A DNA stretch of 64,000 nt from Achromobacter sp. HZ34 (lineage in GTDB: Bacteria > Pseudomonadota > Gammaproteobacteria > Burkholderiales > Burkholderiaceae_B). The position numbers and the translations under genes are program-made. Shown here in pieces: positions 45,001 to 53,160 of this stretch (the first letter of the stretch is position 1; each line of letters begins with the position of its first letter). The stretch spans positions 186,001 through 250,000 of the forward strand of contig NZ_NJIX01000005.1 in NCBI RefSeq assembly GCF_002209485.1, written 5' to 3'. Below the pieces are notes generated by a model that worked only from the letters and a program-made list of their open reading frames with translations, was not told where the DNA came from and searched no databases.

Positions 45001-45217
45001 CGGCCGTCGGGCTGGCCAGGTCGCCGATGCCGCGCGCCAGCGTGGAGGTCGCGCGCTGATAACGCTGCAATTCAAACACGCCGGCCAGGTAGAAGGCGCC
45101 GATCAGCAGAGTGACCACCAGCGCCAGCGTATTGGTACCGGCATAGCCCGCGCCAACCCAGGCGACAACGGCCAGACCGGCCAGGAACACAACGAAATTG
45201 ATCAGGTATTTGGACAT
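42086..45217 (-). CDS. DUF802 protein: MotA/ZorA-like membrane domain with a giant coiled-coil tail
   Basis: The 1043-residue protein has four predicted membrane helices (about 5-25, 29-49, 107-129, 153-180). Helices 3 and 4 carry the MotA/TolQ/ExbB-type motifs LGMLGTFLGMVATL and GLGFAFGTSVAGVATSAALG. From residue 247 to 587 come 31 uninterrupted 11-residue repeats, followed by more helical sequence and a second short set (VEQETGKL, about 950). The architecture matches ZorA, where MotA-like helices bear a long cytoplasmic tail. Helix and motif assignment is from reading; a channel function is inferred. It lies 12 bases after the DUF3348 gene and overlaps the OmpA gene. Confidence 0.9.
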   Translation of the reverse strand: MSKYLINFVVFLAGLAVVAWVGAGYAGTNTLALVVTLLIGAFYLAGVFELQRYQRATSTLARGIGDLASPTADFGAWLDRLHPSLRNAVRLRVEGERVALPGPSMAPYLVGLLVLLGMLGTFLGMVATLRGTGGALEAASDLQGIRASLAAPIKGLGFAFGTSVAGVATSAALGLLAALARRDRILVSQQLDTRIALNMGGHSRQHQREEVFRLMQRQAELMPALVDRLQAVAQAVETQSRTLTERLAADHAALSAKLTGNHETLTARLVGDHQALNERLVGDSQALNERLGSGQEALQQRLGASHEALATRLGGGLETLNTRITGDFEALSSKLGAGLATLSNDLGGSLTTLSSDLGAGLTTLSADLGGSVTTLTTTLGGNFDKLSERVGGGLDSLTERVGGRLDELGRSTGASLADLGGKLGDGFDSLNARLGQGQEALHGRLAAGHEALNAQLGSRHEALRVALIAGQAELNDKLTGNQSALEERLVSNHAALAGKLESGYGTLSDKLAASFDALNGTLTDGQQALAQQLTTDQQALSQQLTTGQQVLAERLGADQEGLHQRLEQHQQTLAERLAASQQALHERSATAYEDLAAAVQHTLQENIGISARIAGEAIQPAVRATLDGLANETATWRATVTESVREQLAGLAVHFQTTTGDVAKVWTDALAQHKQDSEQLAQVLGATLDRYAAAFEERTERLLGDVALHLESVTSGVTQTWQSALDKQEQSGAQRAEALLQTLAQDQAQARAEATAQEQQRLEAWRETLAGMTTELQEQLDKVERRAATRAEEISDTLAQAARDMTAQAEDQARDTVAEIAGLLQAAAEAPRAAATVIAELRDNLSASMERDNAMLEERGRLLETVATLLDAVNHAANEQSGAVDALVTRSAELLQEIGVSFTTHVESQTHALTAHVEQETGKLTTYVEQETGKLAGHVEAETGKLAGIAAQVTGSAAEIGSMGEAFGAAVQLFGQANGALVEQLQRIEAALDKSLARSDEQLAYYVAQAREVVDLSLMSQKQIIDDLQQLAVARADNGTEAA
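43457..44479 (-). repeat. 33-bp coding repeats: 31 tandem hendecads in the DUF802 protein
   Basis: Thirty-one consecutive 11-residue units (consensus L-x-x-x-x-x-A-L-x-x-R/K, for example LVGDHQALNER, LGASHEALATR and LAASQQALHER) run without a gap. Units 9-12 are Gly/Thr-rich (LGAGLTTLSAD). Hendecads give a nearly straight coiled coil; 341 residues at 1.5 angstrom is about 50 nm. Confidence 0.95.
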
Positions 45218-45229
45218 AGTGTCCCGTTA

Positions 45230-45955
45230 TCAGGTACGAAAGGCGGAAAGCAGCCCATCGACCGGTTGTAGACGAAGCGCCAGTTCGGCGTGCATGACGG
45301 CGCGCAGATCCCGGCGGAAAGCATCCAGCCAGGCGCCGGCGCGCACTGGCGCTGGACGCTGGGCGGCCTCCGCTTCGGCCAGCACGCTCTCTTCTCTTTG
45401 GCGCAGGTCACGGTAGCGCGTTTCCAGCAAGCCCGGTACGCCCGCCAGCAGATTGTGCTCGCGTGCGCCCAGCACCCGTTCCATGACGGCATCCAGCACC
45501 GCCAGGCGTGCCATGTCGGCCGCGCTGGCGGCGAGCATCGTACGCAGACGGACGCGCAGGCTGCCGATGGCGTTTTCCATGGTCTGCTGCAGCGTCAGAT
45601 AGCGCTGGCGGTAGATGGAAAAATCCGTCGGCTCTTCCACCTGGACACCCCGTCCCGTCGGCGACGCGCGCCGGCGGGGCGCGAAGACGCCCTCGATGGA
45701 CTTTTCCAGGTAAGCGCGGACGTCAGCACAGGCGCGCGCTTCTTCGCCATCCTCACCGCGCGCGCTGGCCGGAACCGCGGGCGGGTCGCCATCCAGGGCC
45801 GCCGACAGCGCAATCGCGTCGGTCCAGGCCTGCCAGGAACCCAGCCGGTCGGTGGGCGACTGCCCCGGCGGGGTCGCTTCGATATCCGTCAAACGCGCGA
45901 GCAGGCGGATGAGCGCCGGGCCGCTGAGACCTGTGCGCCGTGGTTGTTGCACCAT
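45230..45955 (-). CDS. DUF3348 domain-containing protein, first gene of the motor-like operon
   Basis: The 241-residue soluble protein begins MVQQPRRTGLSGPALIRLLA and contains LADWQAWTDAIALSAALDG-like and DFSIYRQRYLTLQQTMENAI stretches typical of DUF3348, ending LQPVDGLLSAFRT. It is helical, with a charged coiled segment (YRDLRQREESVLAEAEAAQR), and has no signal peptide. It precedes DUF802 by 12 bases. In related genomes, as I recall, the same order is kept, which suggests that it is a cytoplasmic partner of the tailed membrane complex. No function is known. Confidence 0.82.
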   Translation of the reverse strand: MVQQPRRTGLSGPALIRLLARLTDIEATPPGQSPTDRLGSWQAWTDAIALSAALDGDPPAVPASARGEDGEEARACADVRAYLEKSIEGVFAPRRRASPTGRGVQVEEPTDFSIYRQRYLTLQQTMENAIGSLRVRLRTMLAASAADMARLAVLDAVMERVLGAREHNLLAGVPGLLETRYRDLRQREESVLAEAEAAQRPAPVRAGAWLDAFRRDLRAVMHAELALRLQPVDGLLSAFRT

Positions 45956-46105
45956 AGCACCAGAGCCAAAAAAGGACGCAGTTTACAGTAAAGCCCTTGG
46001 GAAACAGGACCCTGTGTACTGCGGATCACCCTGGATGGCTGCGGCCTGGCGTTTATTTGATGATACCAATGGTTACCCTGGAGCAGGAATGACCGGGCGC
46101 TAGGC

Positions 46106-47260
46106 TTACTTGCCGCCAACCACCTGCCACCGATCCTGCGTGCCGGCGTAGATCACCCCGTACTTCTCGATCGCCGCGGGATCGAACTTGAAGCCCAGGC
46201 CCGGCTCGCGAGGCAACAACACCTGGCCATCGCGGGCTTGCAGCTGGCGGTCGATCAGGCGGCGGAAGTTGACGATGTGGTCGTCGGGCATCCATTCGAC
46301 ATAGGTGCAATTGGGCGAACTGGCCACCAGGTGCGCGTGTACGTCGTGCCAGGCATGCGGCGCCACGGTGACGCCATGGCTGTCGGCCGTGGCGACGATG
46401 CGGCGAAACTCCGTGATGCCGCCGCACACGGTGGCGTCCGTCTGCAACAGGGTCGTCGCGTCGCGCGCCAGCAGGTCCTTGAAACGCCAACGGCCGGCCT
46501 CGATTTCGCCGGTCGCCACGGTGATGGGGGTGGCGCGCGCCAGGCGCACATGGTTGTCGATGTCGTCCGGCGAGAACGGCTCTTCGATCCAGAACGGCTG
46601 ATAAGGCTCGAAGGCGCGCATGTATTCCAGCGCGGTGGGCAGGTCGCGCCAGGCATTGTTGGCGTCCAGCATCAAGCGTACGTCAGCGCCGATGGCCTCG
46701 CGTACCGCCGCGATGCGCTTGCGTTCGCCCGCCACGCTTTCCAGTCCGACCTTCATCTTGACGGCGCGGAAGCCGTCCTTGACGTGGCCTGCCATTTCCG
46801 CGGCCAGCTTGTCGGGCGTCTTGCCGGGCAGGTAATAGCCGCCGCTGGCGTAGGCGGGCACGCGGTCGTCCACCGTGGCGCCCAGGTATTGATAGAGCGG
46901 CAGGCCGGCACTGCGCGCGTTCAAGTCCCACAGCGCTATGTCGATGGCCGACAATGCGCGGACCACGCCCCCGGCGCGCCCTAGCAGCAGGGCTTCCTGG
47001 TACATCTCGCGCCACAAGCCTTCCACCCGCAACGATTCCTGCCCGACCAGGCGCGGCGCCAGCAGGTCGGTCACCGCCACCGATAGCAGGCGGCCGGCGC
47101 TGTTGACCGCATAGCAGTAGCCCAGGCCCTCGTGCCCATCGGTGCTGCGCACGCGCACCAGGCAGTACTCGCGCGCCGTGACCTGGCGCGTGGAAAAGGT
47201 GACTGGCTTGTCCAGCGGAACACGGGCGATGCAGACAGAAACGGATTCAATGGTGGGCAT
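46106..47260 (-). CDS. Mandelate racemase/muconate lactonizing enzyme family protein
   Basis: The 384-residue enolase-superfamily enzyme has the KMK catalytic pair in FRAVKMKVGLE, metal ligands in LMLDANNAWRD, IEEPF and TGEIEAG, and the general acid-base in PHAWHDVHAH. This pattern is the mandelate racemase subgroup, usually sugar-acid dehydratases (galactarate, tartrate or similar). A Bug receptor lies 71 bases upstream on the same strand, so the pair probably imports and dehydrates one hydroxy acid. The exact substrate cannot be read from the motifs. Confidence 0.9.
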   Translation of the reverse strand: MPTIESVSVCIARVPLDKPVTFSTRQVTAREYCLVRVRSTDGHEGLGYCYAVNSAGRLLSVAVTDLLAPRLVGQESLRVEGLWREMYQEALLLGRAGGVVRALSAIDIALWDLNARSAGLPLYQYLGATVDDRVPAYASGGYYLPGKTPDKLAAEMAGHVKDGFRAVKMKVGLESVAGERKRIAAVREAIGADVRLMLDANNAWRDLPTALEYMRAFEPYQPFWIEEPFSPDDIDNHVRLARATPITVATGEIEAGRWRFKDLLARDATTLLQTDATVCGGITEFRRIVATADSHGVTVAPHAWHDVHAHLVASSPNCTYVEWMPDDHIVNFRRLIDRQLQARDGQVLLPREPGLGFKFDPAAIEKYGVIYAGTQDRWQVVGGK

Positions 47261-47331
47261 GAGGGAAGGAACTCCGATGTGGCTATGGCAGGCACGATGT
47301 GGCCGGTGCCGGCGTACGGCTTAGGAAAAAC

Positions 47332-48333
47332 TCACTCGAACTTGATGTTGGCGTCCTGGATCACCTTGGTCCATTTGGTCTTTTCCGTATCGATCAACTG
47401 CTGGAACTGGACCGGCGACTCGTCCAGCGGCGTCAGTCCCAACTCGGTCAGGCGCTGGCGCACCCCGGGTTCCTGCAGCACGCGCGAGATTTCCCTGTGC
47501 AGGAAGGCGATGGTCTGCGGCGGCGTGCCGGCCGGCGCGATGATGCCGAACCACACATTGGCCTCGTAGCCCGGCACGCCGGACTCGGCCAGCGTGGGCA
47601 CATTGGGCAACTGCGGCAGGCGTTGGGCCGACGTCACGCCCAGCGCCTTCAGCTTGTGGTCCTTGATGAAAGGCAGGCTTTGCGTGGGCGTGGCGAAAAT
47701 CAGGGGAATCAGTCCGCCGATGACGTCGGTCTGCGCCGGCGCACCGCCCTTGTAGGGAATGTGGTTCATGCGGATGCCGGCCATCTGGTCGAGCAGTTCC
47801 AGCGAAATGTGCTGGGTCGACCCCTGGCCCGGCGTGCCGAAGTCGATGCCCTTCTGCTGCGTCTTGGCCAGGGCGATGAGGTCGTGCACGTTGTCGGGGC
47901 CGAACTTGGGATTGGCCACCAGCACGAACGGTGTGTCGGCGATCAGGGATACCGGCGCGAAGTCCCTCAGCGTATAGCTGAGGTTGGGATACAGCAGCGT
48001 ATTGGTGACGTGGGACGAAATCACCAGCATCAGCGTGTAGCCATCCGGCGTGGCGCGCTTCAGCTCACCCGTGGCGATGGTGCTGTTGGCGCCCGGCTTG
48101 TTCTCCACGATGACCGGCTGCGGCCAGCGCTTGCTCAATTCCGCGGCGACCATGCGGGCGACCGTATCGTTGGATCCGCCCGGTGCCATGCCGACCATCA
48201 GGCGTACGGGTTTGTCCGGAAAGTCGGCGGCGGCTGACACCATTGCGGTGCCGGCCAGCAGCACACCAAGACTGAGTCCGGCCAGGACGCGGCCGACCCG
48301 CCGGCGGGCGCCGGCTTTGGGGGAATAGGACAT
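47332..48333 (-). CDS. Bug family tripartite tricarboxylate transporter substrate-binding protein
   Basis: The 333-residue receptor has an Arg-rich signal peptide (cleavage near VSAAA), then FPDKPVRLMVGMAPGGSND, VIVENKPGANSTIATG, TPDGYTLMLVISSHVTN, IPYKGGAPAQTDVIGGLIP and LPQLPNVPTLAESGVPGYEA. It is the upstream partner of the enolase-superfamily dehydratase. No TctAB genes or adjacent regulator are visible. Confidence 0.93.
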   Translation of the reverse strand: MSYSPKAGARRRVGRVLAGLSLGVLLAGTAMVSAAADFPDKPVRLMVGMAPGGSNDTVARMVAAELSKRWPQPVIVENKPGANSTIATGELKRATPDGYTLMLVISSHVTNTLLYPNLSYTLRDFAPVSLIADTPFVLVANPKFGPDNVHDLIALAKTQQKGIDFGTPGQGSTQHISLELLDQMAGIRMNHIPYKGGAPAQTDVIGGLIPLIFATPTQSLPFIKDHKLKALGVTSAQRLPQLPNVPTLAESGVPGYEANVWFGIIAPAGTPPQTIAFLHREISRVLQEPGVRQRLTELGLTPLDESPVQFQQLIDTEKTKWTKVIQDANIKFE

Positions 48334-48504
48334 GCGGGTCTCCTCGCAGGGTTTTTATGTCGTTGTCCCTGCATCCTAGACCCGGCATCTAAGCCGATAA
48401 ATGGATAATTTGATTGATTGAATCGAGGAAATCGATGAGTTACCTCAGCGCATCCGCAGCCGGCGCGCCCGCCCCAGGCGCACCGGTAATCGGCAGATCC
48501 GCAC

Positions 48505-49941
48505 TCAGCGCATCTGCAGGATGATTACCTCGCTGCTGGCCGGATCCGTCCGCTTGCGCAGATCCTTGACCGCGTCCTGCGTCACCGCCCCCCCCTGGTT
48601 GCCCCAGGCCGTACGCACGAAGGTCAGCACCTCGGCGATCTCCTTGTCCGACATCTGGTTGCGGAAAGGCGGCATGCGGTAAGCGTCAGGCATGCCGTTG
48701 GCCACGATGCGGCCCGAGCCATTCAAGGTGACGTTGATGCTGGACGCGTTCTCCTTGCTCATGGACGACGCCGCGCCCGCCAGCGGCGGAATCCACGGCG
48801 CCTGCCCGCGGCCTTCCGCGCCGTGACAGGCACTGCAACGCGCGGCGAAGGCCTGCGCACCGGGAATCTTCACGCGCTGGTCCAGCGCCAGCGTCTGGTT
48901 CGAGGACGTGTCGTATTTCCACGGCGGTCCGTCACGTTGCGGGTCACCAGGCAAGGACTTCAAGTAATGGGCGATGGCCTTCAGATCCTCGTCCGTCATG
49001 AACTGGGTCGAGTTGTTGATCACGTCCGTCATCGAGCCGAACACCACGGCGTGCTGGTTGCGCCCGGTCTTCAGGAATTGATAAACATCGGCTTCGCTCC
49101 AGCGGCCCAGGCCGGTGTTCGGATCGTTGCGCAAGCTGGGGGCGTACCAGCCATCCAGCAAGGCGCCAGCCATATAGTCCGGGCTGCTTTCGTCGAAGGC
49201 CTTCTCGTTGAACGCCACGCCGCGCGCCGTATGGCAGCTGCCGCAATGGCCGGCCGATTGCACCAGGTAAGCGCCCCGGTTCCACAAGGTGTTGTTGCCG
49301 TCGGCATCCTGCGCGGGCGTGGCGGCGGATGCAGCGGCGGACCCGGCCTGGGGCGCGGGCTTGGGCCGATACGTCCCGGACGGCGCGAAGGCCAGGTTCC
49401 ACAAGGCCAGGGGCCAGCGCATGTTCAAGGGCCACTCGATGCCATTGGGCCGGTTTTCCTGCCGCACCGGCTGCACCGAATGCATGAAGTAGGCATACAG
49501 CGCGCGCACGTCGTCATCGCCGAGCTTCACGTACGACGGATAAGGCATGGCCGGATACAGCCGGTGCCCGTCGCGCGCCACGCCATGGCGCATCGCGCGG
49601 TCGAACTGCGCCAGGCTATAGGCGCCTATCCCCGTGGTCTTGTCGGGCGTGATGTTGGTCGTGTAGATCGAGCCGAGCGGCGTGGCCATCGCCAGGCCGC
49701 CGCTGAAAGGCGGCCGGTCCGGCACGCTATGACAGGCCACGCAGTCGCTGGCCCGGGCCACGTACTCGCCGCGCTGGATCAGCTGCGCCGAGGTGGTGTC
49801 GAGCCCGGGCTTGTCGGCGGCGCCCCCCGGATCGAAAGGCGACGAGGGCGTGTGGGTCACATAAGCGTAGCCGCCGATGACAACCACGACGACGATCGCC
49901 ACCAAGGTGGCAAGAAAGCGTCCAAACCGGCTCTTCTTCAT
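48505..49941 (-). CDS. Membrane-anchored triheme cytochrome c (dehydrogenase subunit)
   Basis: The 478-residue protein has an N-terminal membrane anchor (LATLVAIVVVVVIGGYAYV) and three heme c motifs: CVACH (67-71), CGSCH and CSACH, each in its own domain. This is the organisation of cytochrome subunits that take electrons from periplasmic alcohol or aldehyde dehydrogenases and pass them to the respiratory chain. It follows the molybdopterin subunit by 27 bases, so it is the electron outlet of the adjacent molybdenum hydroxylase. Confidence 0.93.
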   Translation of the reverse strand: MKKSRFGRFLATLVAIVVVVVIGGYAYVTHTPSSPFDPGGAADKPGLDTTSAQLIQRGEYVARASDCVACHSVPDRPPFSGGLAMATPLGSIYTTNITPDKTTGIGAYSLAQFDRAMRHGVARDGHRLYPAMPYPSYVKLGDDDVRALYAYFMHSVQPVRQENRPNGIEWPLNMRWPLALWNLAFAPSGTYRPKPAPQAGSAAASAATPAQDADGNNTLWNRGAYLVQSAGHCGSCHTARGVAFNEKAFDESSPDYMAGALLDGWYAPSLRNDPNTGLGRWSEADVYQFLKTGRNQHAVVFGSMTDVINNSTQFMTDEDLKAIAHYLKSLPGDPQRDGPPWKYDTSSNQTLALDQRVKIPGAQAFAARCSACHGAEGRGQAPWIPPLAGAASSMSKENASSINVTLNGSGRIVANGMPDAYRMPPFRNQMSDKEIAEVLTFVRTAWGNQGGAVTQDAVKDLRKRTDPASSEVIILQMR

Positions 49942-49968
49942 TTGCTGTCGCTATCCTGGAGGCGTGGA

Positions 49969-52230
49969 TCAGGCTTTGAACGTGAACTTCGACAAAGGCA
50001 TGCTGCGTATGCGCTGCCCCGTCAACGTGGACACCGCATTGGCCACCGCCGGCGGAATGGCCGGCAACGGCGGCTCGCCGATGCCGCCCATCTTCTCGCC
50101 ACTCTCGACGATGCGCACGTGCACGCGCGCCATGCGGCCGGGCGGCAGGATGGGGTACATGTCGTAGTTGCGGGCCAGCGGCTTGCCCTGTTCGTAGACC
50201 GCTTGTTCCAGCAACACCTGCGACAGGCCCAGCGCGACCGCGCCGTTGACCTGATGTTCGACGATGGCCGGGTTCACGATGGAGCCGGGATCGATGGCCT
50301 CCCAGATATCGTGCACCACCACCTGGCCGTCCTTGTCGATCGACACTTCCGCGATGGCCGCCGCCTGCGTACCGAAAGGCGACGCCATGGCCACGCCACG
50401 CGCCCGCCGCGTGCCATCCTCGGCCGTATAGGGGCCGCGTTTCCAGCCGCCGGACAACTCGCCCACGGCCTGCAGCAGCCTGGTGAGGCGCTGATTGCCT
50501 TGCAGCAGCTTCATGCGCAGCGCATAGGGATCCTGCCCGCCTTTATCGGCCACCTCGTCCAGGAAGGCTTCGTAGAAGAAGTCGTTCATGGAATTGCCCA
50601 CCGACCGCCAGTAACCCAGCATCATCGGCGTCTTCACATACAGCTGGGCGATGCGCCGGTTCGGAATGGCATAGGCCTTGCCGGCCAGCCCTTCGACCGC
50701 GGCCGGGTCGTGCTTGTCGGCCTTCTTGTTGGCGATGCCTTCCGTCGGGCCTTCCGTGGCGCTCACCGCTTCCAGGGCGACAGGCATGCCGTCGGCGTCC
50801 AGCGCGGCGCGAAAACGCACTGCCGCCATGGGCCGGCAGACATCGCGCAGGAATTCTTCCTCGCGACTCCAGATGACCTTGACCGGACGGCCCACCGCCT
50901 TCGCCAGTTCTATCGCCTGCGGGAAAGGATTGGCAGTGTTGTAGAGAAAATGGCGGCCGAAGAAACCACCCAGCATGGGCGAATGCACGGTGATCTGCTT
51001 GGGGTCCAGTCCGGTGCGCTTGACGATGTCCGCGAGGAACACATCCTGCGCCTGATTGGGCATCCACAGTTCGAGCGAGCCATCCGCATTGAAACGTGCC
51101 AGCGTCGACGACGGCTCCAGTTGCGCGTGGCGCAGATACTGGCTGTCGTAGGTGGCGCTGACCACGGTCTTGGCGTCCTGGAAGGCCTTGGCCATATCGC
51201 CTTCCGTCTCGGCGTCGACACCCGGGCCGCTCTGGCCCGCCAGGCTGTCGCGAAACGCGGCCGTCGAGAAGTCGGCCGGCATCACGCGCAGCGTTGAATC
51301 GGCGGCGGCCTCGCGCCAGTCGACCTGCACGGCTTCGACGGCGCGCTTGGCATCCCACCAGCGCTCCGCCACCACCGCCACCGCGCCGGGCAGGCGGTGC
51401 ACGGAATGCACGCCGGGCATGGCCTTGACCTGGTCTTCGTTGCGTAGCGCGCCCACCGTCATGCCCAGTCGCGGCGCGTGTTGCACGGCCGCGTGCAGCA
51501 TGTTGTCGACGCGCATGTCGATGGCGTACATCGCCTTGCCCGTGGACTTGTCGTGCACGTCCAGCCGCTGCACCGGTTTGCCTATCCACCGGAACTGCGC
51601 CGGGTCGCGCAGCTTCACGCTGCCGGGATCGGGTACGGGCAGGTCCATGGCGGCGCCCGCCAGCTCGCCATAGGTGAACGAGCGGCCGGACGCCGCGTGC
51701 TGGACGCGGCCAGGCTGCGTGGTCAGCTCGCTGGCCGGGATGTCCCAGCGATTGGCGGCGGCTTGCAACAGCATCGCGCGCGCCAGGGCGCCCAGGCGGC
51801 GCATGTTCGCGTAGCCGAAGCGCACGGACGAGCTACCGCCGGTGATGCGCCGGCCGCTATCCATGACGACGTAATCGCTGCCCGGTGGCGCGCTTTCCAC
51901 GACGAAGGTCGCGGGGTCGGCATCCAGTTCTTCACCGACGATCTGCGCCATGGCGGTGTAGATGCCCTGGCCGCCTTCGACGAAGGCACTTTGCAGGCGG
52001 ATGGTGTTGTCCGGGCGGATTTCCAGGAAGGCGGGGACCTTCGTGGCGCGGGCGGGGGCGGCTGCCGCGGCTTGCGCGCGCGCCGTGCCGACGGGCAGGC
52101 CAAAGCCCAGCACGAAGGCGCCCGCGGCGGTGCCGGCGGAAGCCAGCAGGAAGCGGCGGCGCGAGATGTTCGTGGCTTGCGCCGTCGGGAACGCATCGTC
52201 CGCGACGGTGGGGTTCGAGAGATTGTCCAT
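49969..52230 (-). CDS. Molybdopterin-binding dehydrogenase large subunit (isoquinoline 1-oxidoreductase/aldehyde dehydrogenase type)
   Basis: The 753-residue protein has a twin-arginine signal (NISRRRFLLASAGTAAGAFV) and a xanthine-oxidase-type molybdenum domain: QGIYTAMAQIVGEELDADPA, SVRFGYANMRRLGALARAML, GGFFGRHFLYNTANPFP, WRSVGNSMNDFFYEAFLDE and IGEPPLPAIPPAVANAV (catalytic Glu region). Its ATG overlaps the 2Fe-2S subunit stop by one base (TAATG). With the 2Fe-2S protein and triheme cytochrome it forms a three-subunit periplasmic hydroxylase or dehydrogenase of N-heterocycles or aldehydes; the substrate is unknown. Confidence 0.92.
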   Translation of the reverse strand: MDNLSNPTVADDAFPTAQATNISRRRFLLASAGTAAGAFVLGFGLPVGTARAQAAAAAPARATKVPAFLEIRPDNTIRLQSAFVEGGQGIYTAMAQIVGEELDADPATFVVESAPPGSDYVVMDSGRRITGGSSSVRFGYANMRRLGALARAMLLQAAANRWDIPASELTTQPGRVQHAASGRSFTYGELAGAAMDLPVPDPGSVKLRDPAQFRWIGKPVQRLDVHDKSTGKAMYAIDMRVDNMLHAAVQHAPRLGMTVGALRNEDQVKAMPGVHSVHRLPGAVAVVAERWWDAKRAVEAVQVDWREAAADSTLRVMPADFSTAAFRDSLAGQSGPGVDAETEGDMAKAFQDAKTVVSATYDSQYLRHAQLEPSSTLARFNADGSLELWMPNQAQDVFLADIVKRTGLDPKQITVHSPMLGGFFGRHFLYNTANPFPQAIELAKAVGRPVKVIWSREEEFLRDVCRPMAAVRFRAALDADGMPVALEAVSATEGPTEGIANKKADKHDPAAVEGLAGKAYAIPNRRIAQLYVKTPMMLGYWRSVGNSMNDFFYEAFLDEVADKGGQDPYALRMKLLQGNQRLTRLLQAVGELSGGWKRGPYTAEDGTRRARGVAMASPFGTQAAAIAEVSIDKDGQVVVHDIWEAIDPGSIVNPAIVEHQVNGAVALGLSQVLLEQAVYEQGKPLARNYDMYPILPPGRMARVHVRIVESGEKMGGIGEPPLPAIPPAVANAVSTLTGQRIRSMPLSKFTFKA

Positions 52231-52694
52231 TACACGCGCTCCGGGGTGCCCGTCGCGGCCACGTCGTGCACGGCGGCGTTGATGGCGTTGTACGTGCCGC
52301 AACGACAGAGGTTGATCATGGCGGCGGCAATCTCTTCGTTGGAAGGATTGGGCACTTGCTTGATCAAGGCCGTCGCGGCCATGACCTGGCCGGACTGGCA
52401 GTAACCGCATTGCGGTACCTGATGCTTGATCCAGGCGGCGACGACACGCTTGCCGACGCTATCGTCCTCGATGGCTTCGATGGTGGTGATGTGCTTGCCC
52501 GCCATGCCGTCGACGGGCGTCACACAGGAACGCATCGCCACACCATCGACCATCACCGTACAGGCGCCGCATTGCGCCAGTCCACAGCCGTATTTGGTGC
52601 CGGTCATGCCCAGCTCATCGCGGATCACCCACAACAAAGGCGTATCGGCGCTGGACTGGACCTGATGCAGCTTGCCGTTGATTTCGAGTTCCAT
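52230..52694 (-). CDS. 2Fe-2S subunit of the molybdenum hydroxylase
   Basis: The 154-residue protein has an N-terminal plant-type ferredoxin fold with CGLAQCGACTVMVDGVAMRSC and the second cluster domain with QCGYCQSG and NLCRCGTYNAI. GAGGAAAG precedes ATG 52694, which is chosen over a longer frame. It lacks its own signal peptide and is likely carried through the Tat system with the large subunit. Confidence 0.94.
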   Translation of the reverse strand: MELEINGKLHQVQSSADTPLLWVIRDELGMTGTKYGCGLAQCGACTVMVDGVAMRSCVTPVDGMAGKHITTIEAIEDDSVGKRVVAAWIKHQVPQCGYCQSGQVMAATALIKQVPNPSNEEIAAAMINLCRCGTYNAINAAVHDVAATGTPERV

Positions 52695-53160
52695 GGGTCT
52701 TTCCTCGTGACGAAGAGGCCGGCATGCAGTCGTGGCGGCCGGCATTCCGTATTTGCTGTCTGCGGCGGCCACGGCGGAGATAAAACCAGGGGCCGAGCAC
52801 CGCCAATCGCGGAAACGTTATCACGCGTAATGCTGAGTTGCTGCGGAAAATTGCGCGCTGCTACATAGCTGTGGGCGGTATGCGGGTGGATTGCTGGAGA
52901 AACAGGCAAGGGGAAATGAGGCTGGCGGCCAGCGCCAGGATCGGGCTTCATAGAGAAGGGCTATGCAGCGTTTCGCCGTTCCGATATGTATGTCGAAATA
53001 CAGCGGAAAAGCGGAACAAACTTAGGCAAATTTTTGTGGCTGATTATTTTGATTTCTTGATGCCACTACCAAGGAGGAATCAGGAACCAGACCGGCAGGG
53101 TGCGGGACACACGCCTGCACGCACTCGTGCATCACTGCCTGCACTTTGGGAGTTCCCGTC
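52695..53160. other. Divergent intergenic region with an AT-rich right half
   Basis: About 465 bases lie between the 2Fe-2S subunit and an unknown gene. The stretch 53000-53075 is clearly AT-richer than the rest (GGCAAATTTTTGTGGCTGAT context) and should hold the promoter of the unknown gene. I found no convincing operator or RNA. Confidence 0.5.

Noticed and set aside
42131-45271. Plus-strand open frame of about 1046 codons opposite the DUF802 gene
   Set aside because: It is a GC-rich shadow of the repeated DUF802 gene: its sequence is Gln/Gly/Arg low complexity with no domain, while the minus frame has membrane helices, perfect 11-residue repeats and operon overlaps.
40252-45955. Canonical Zorya defence system
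   Set aside because: The two membrane proteins resemble ZorA and ZorB in layout, but no SNF2 helicase (ZorD), ZorC or HNH nuclease gene is present, and the neighbours are DUF3348 and DUF2894. A Zorya call would overstate the evidence.
48823-51297. Plus-strand open frame of about 824 codons
   Set aside because: It runs antisense across the cytochrome and molybdopterin genes, which have clear heme and Tat motifs. It has no motif of its own.
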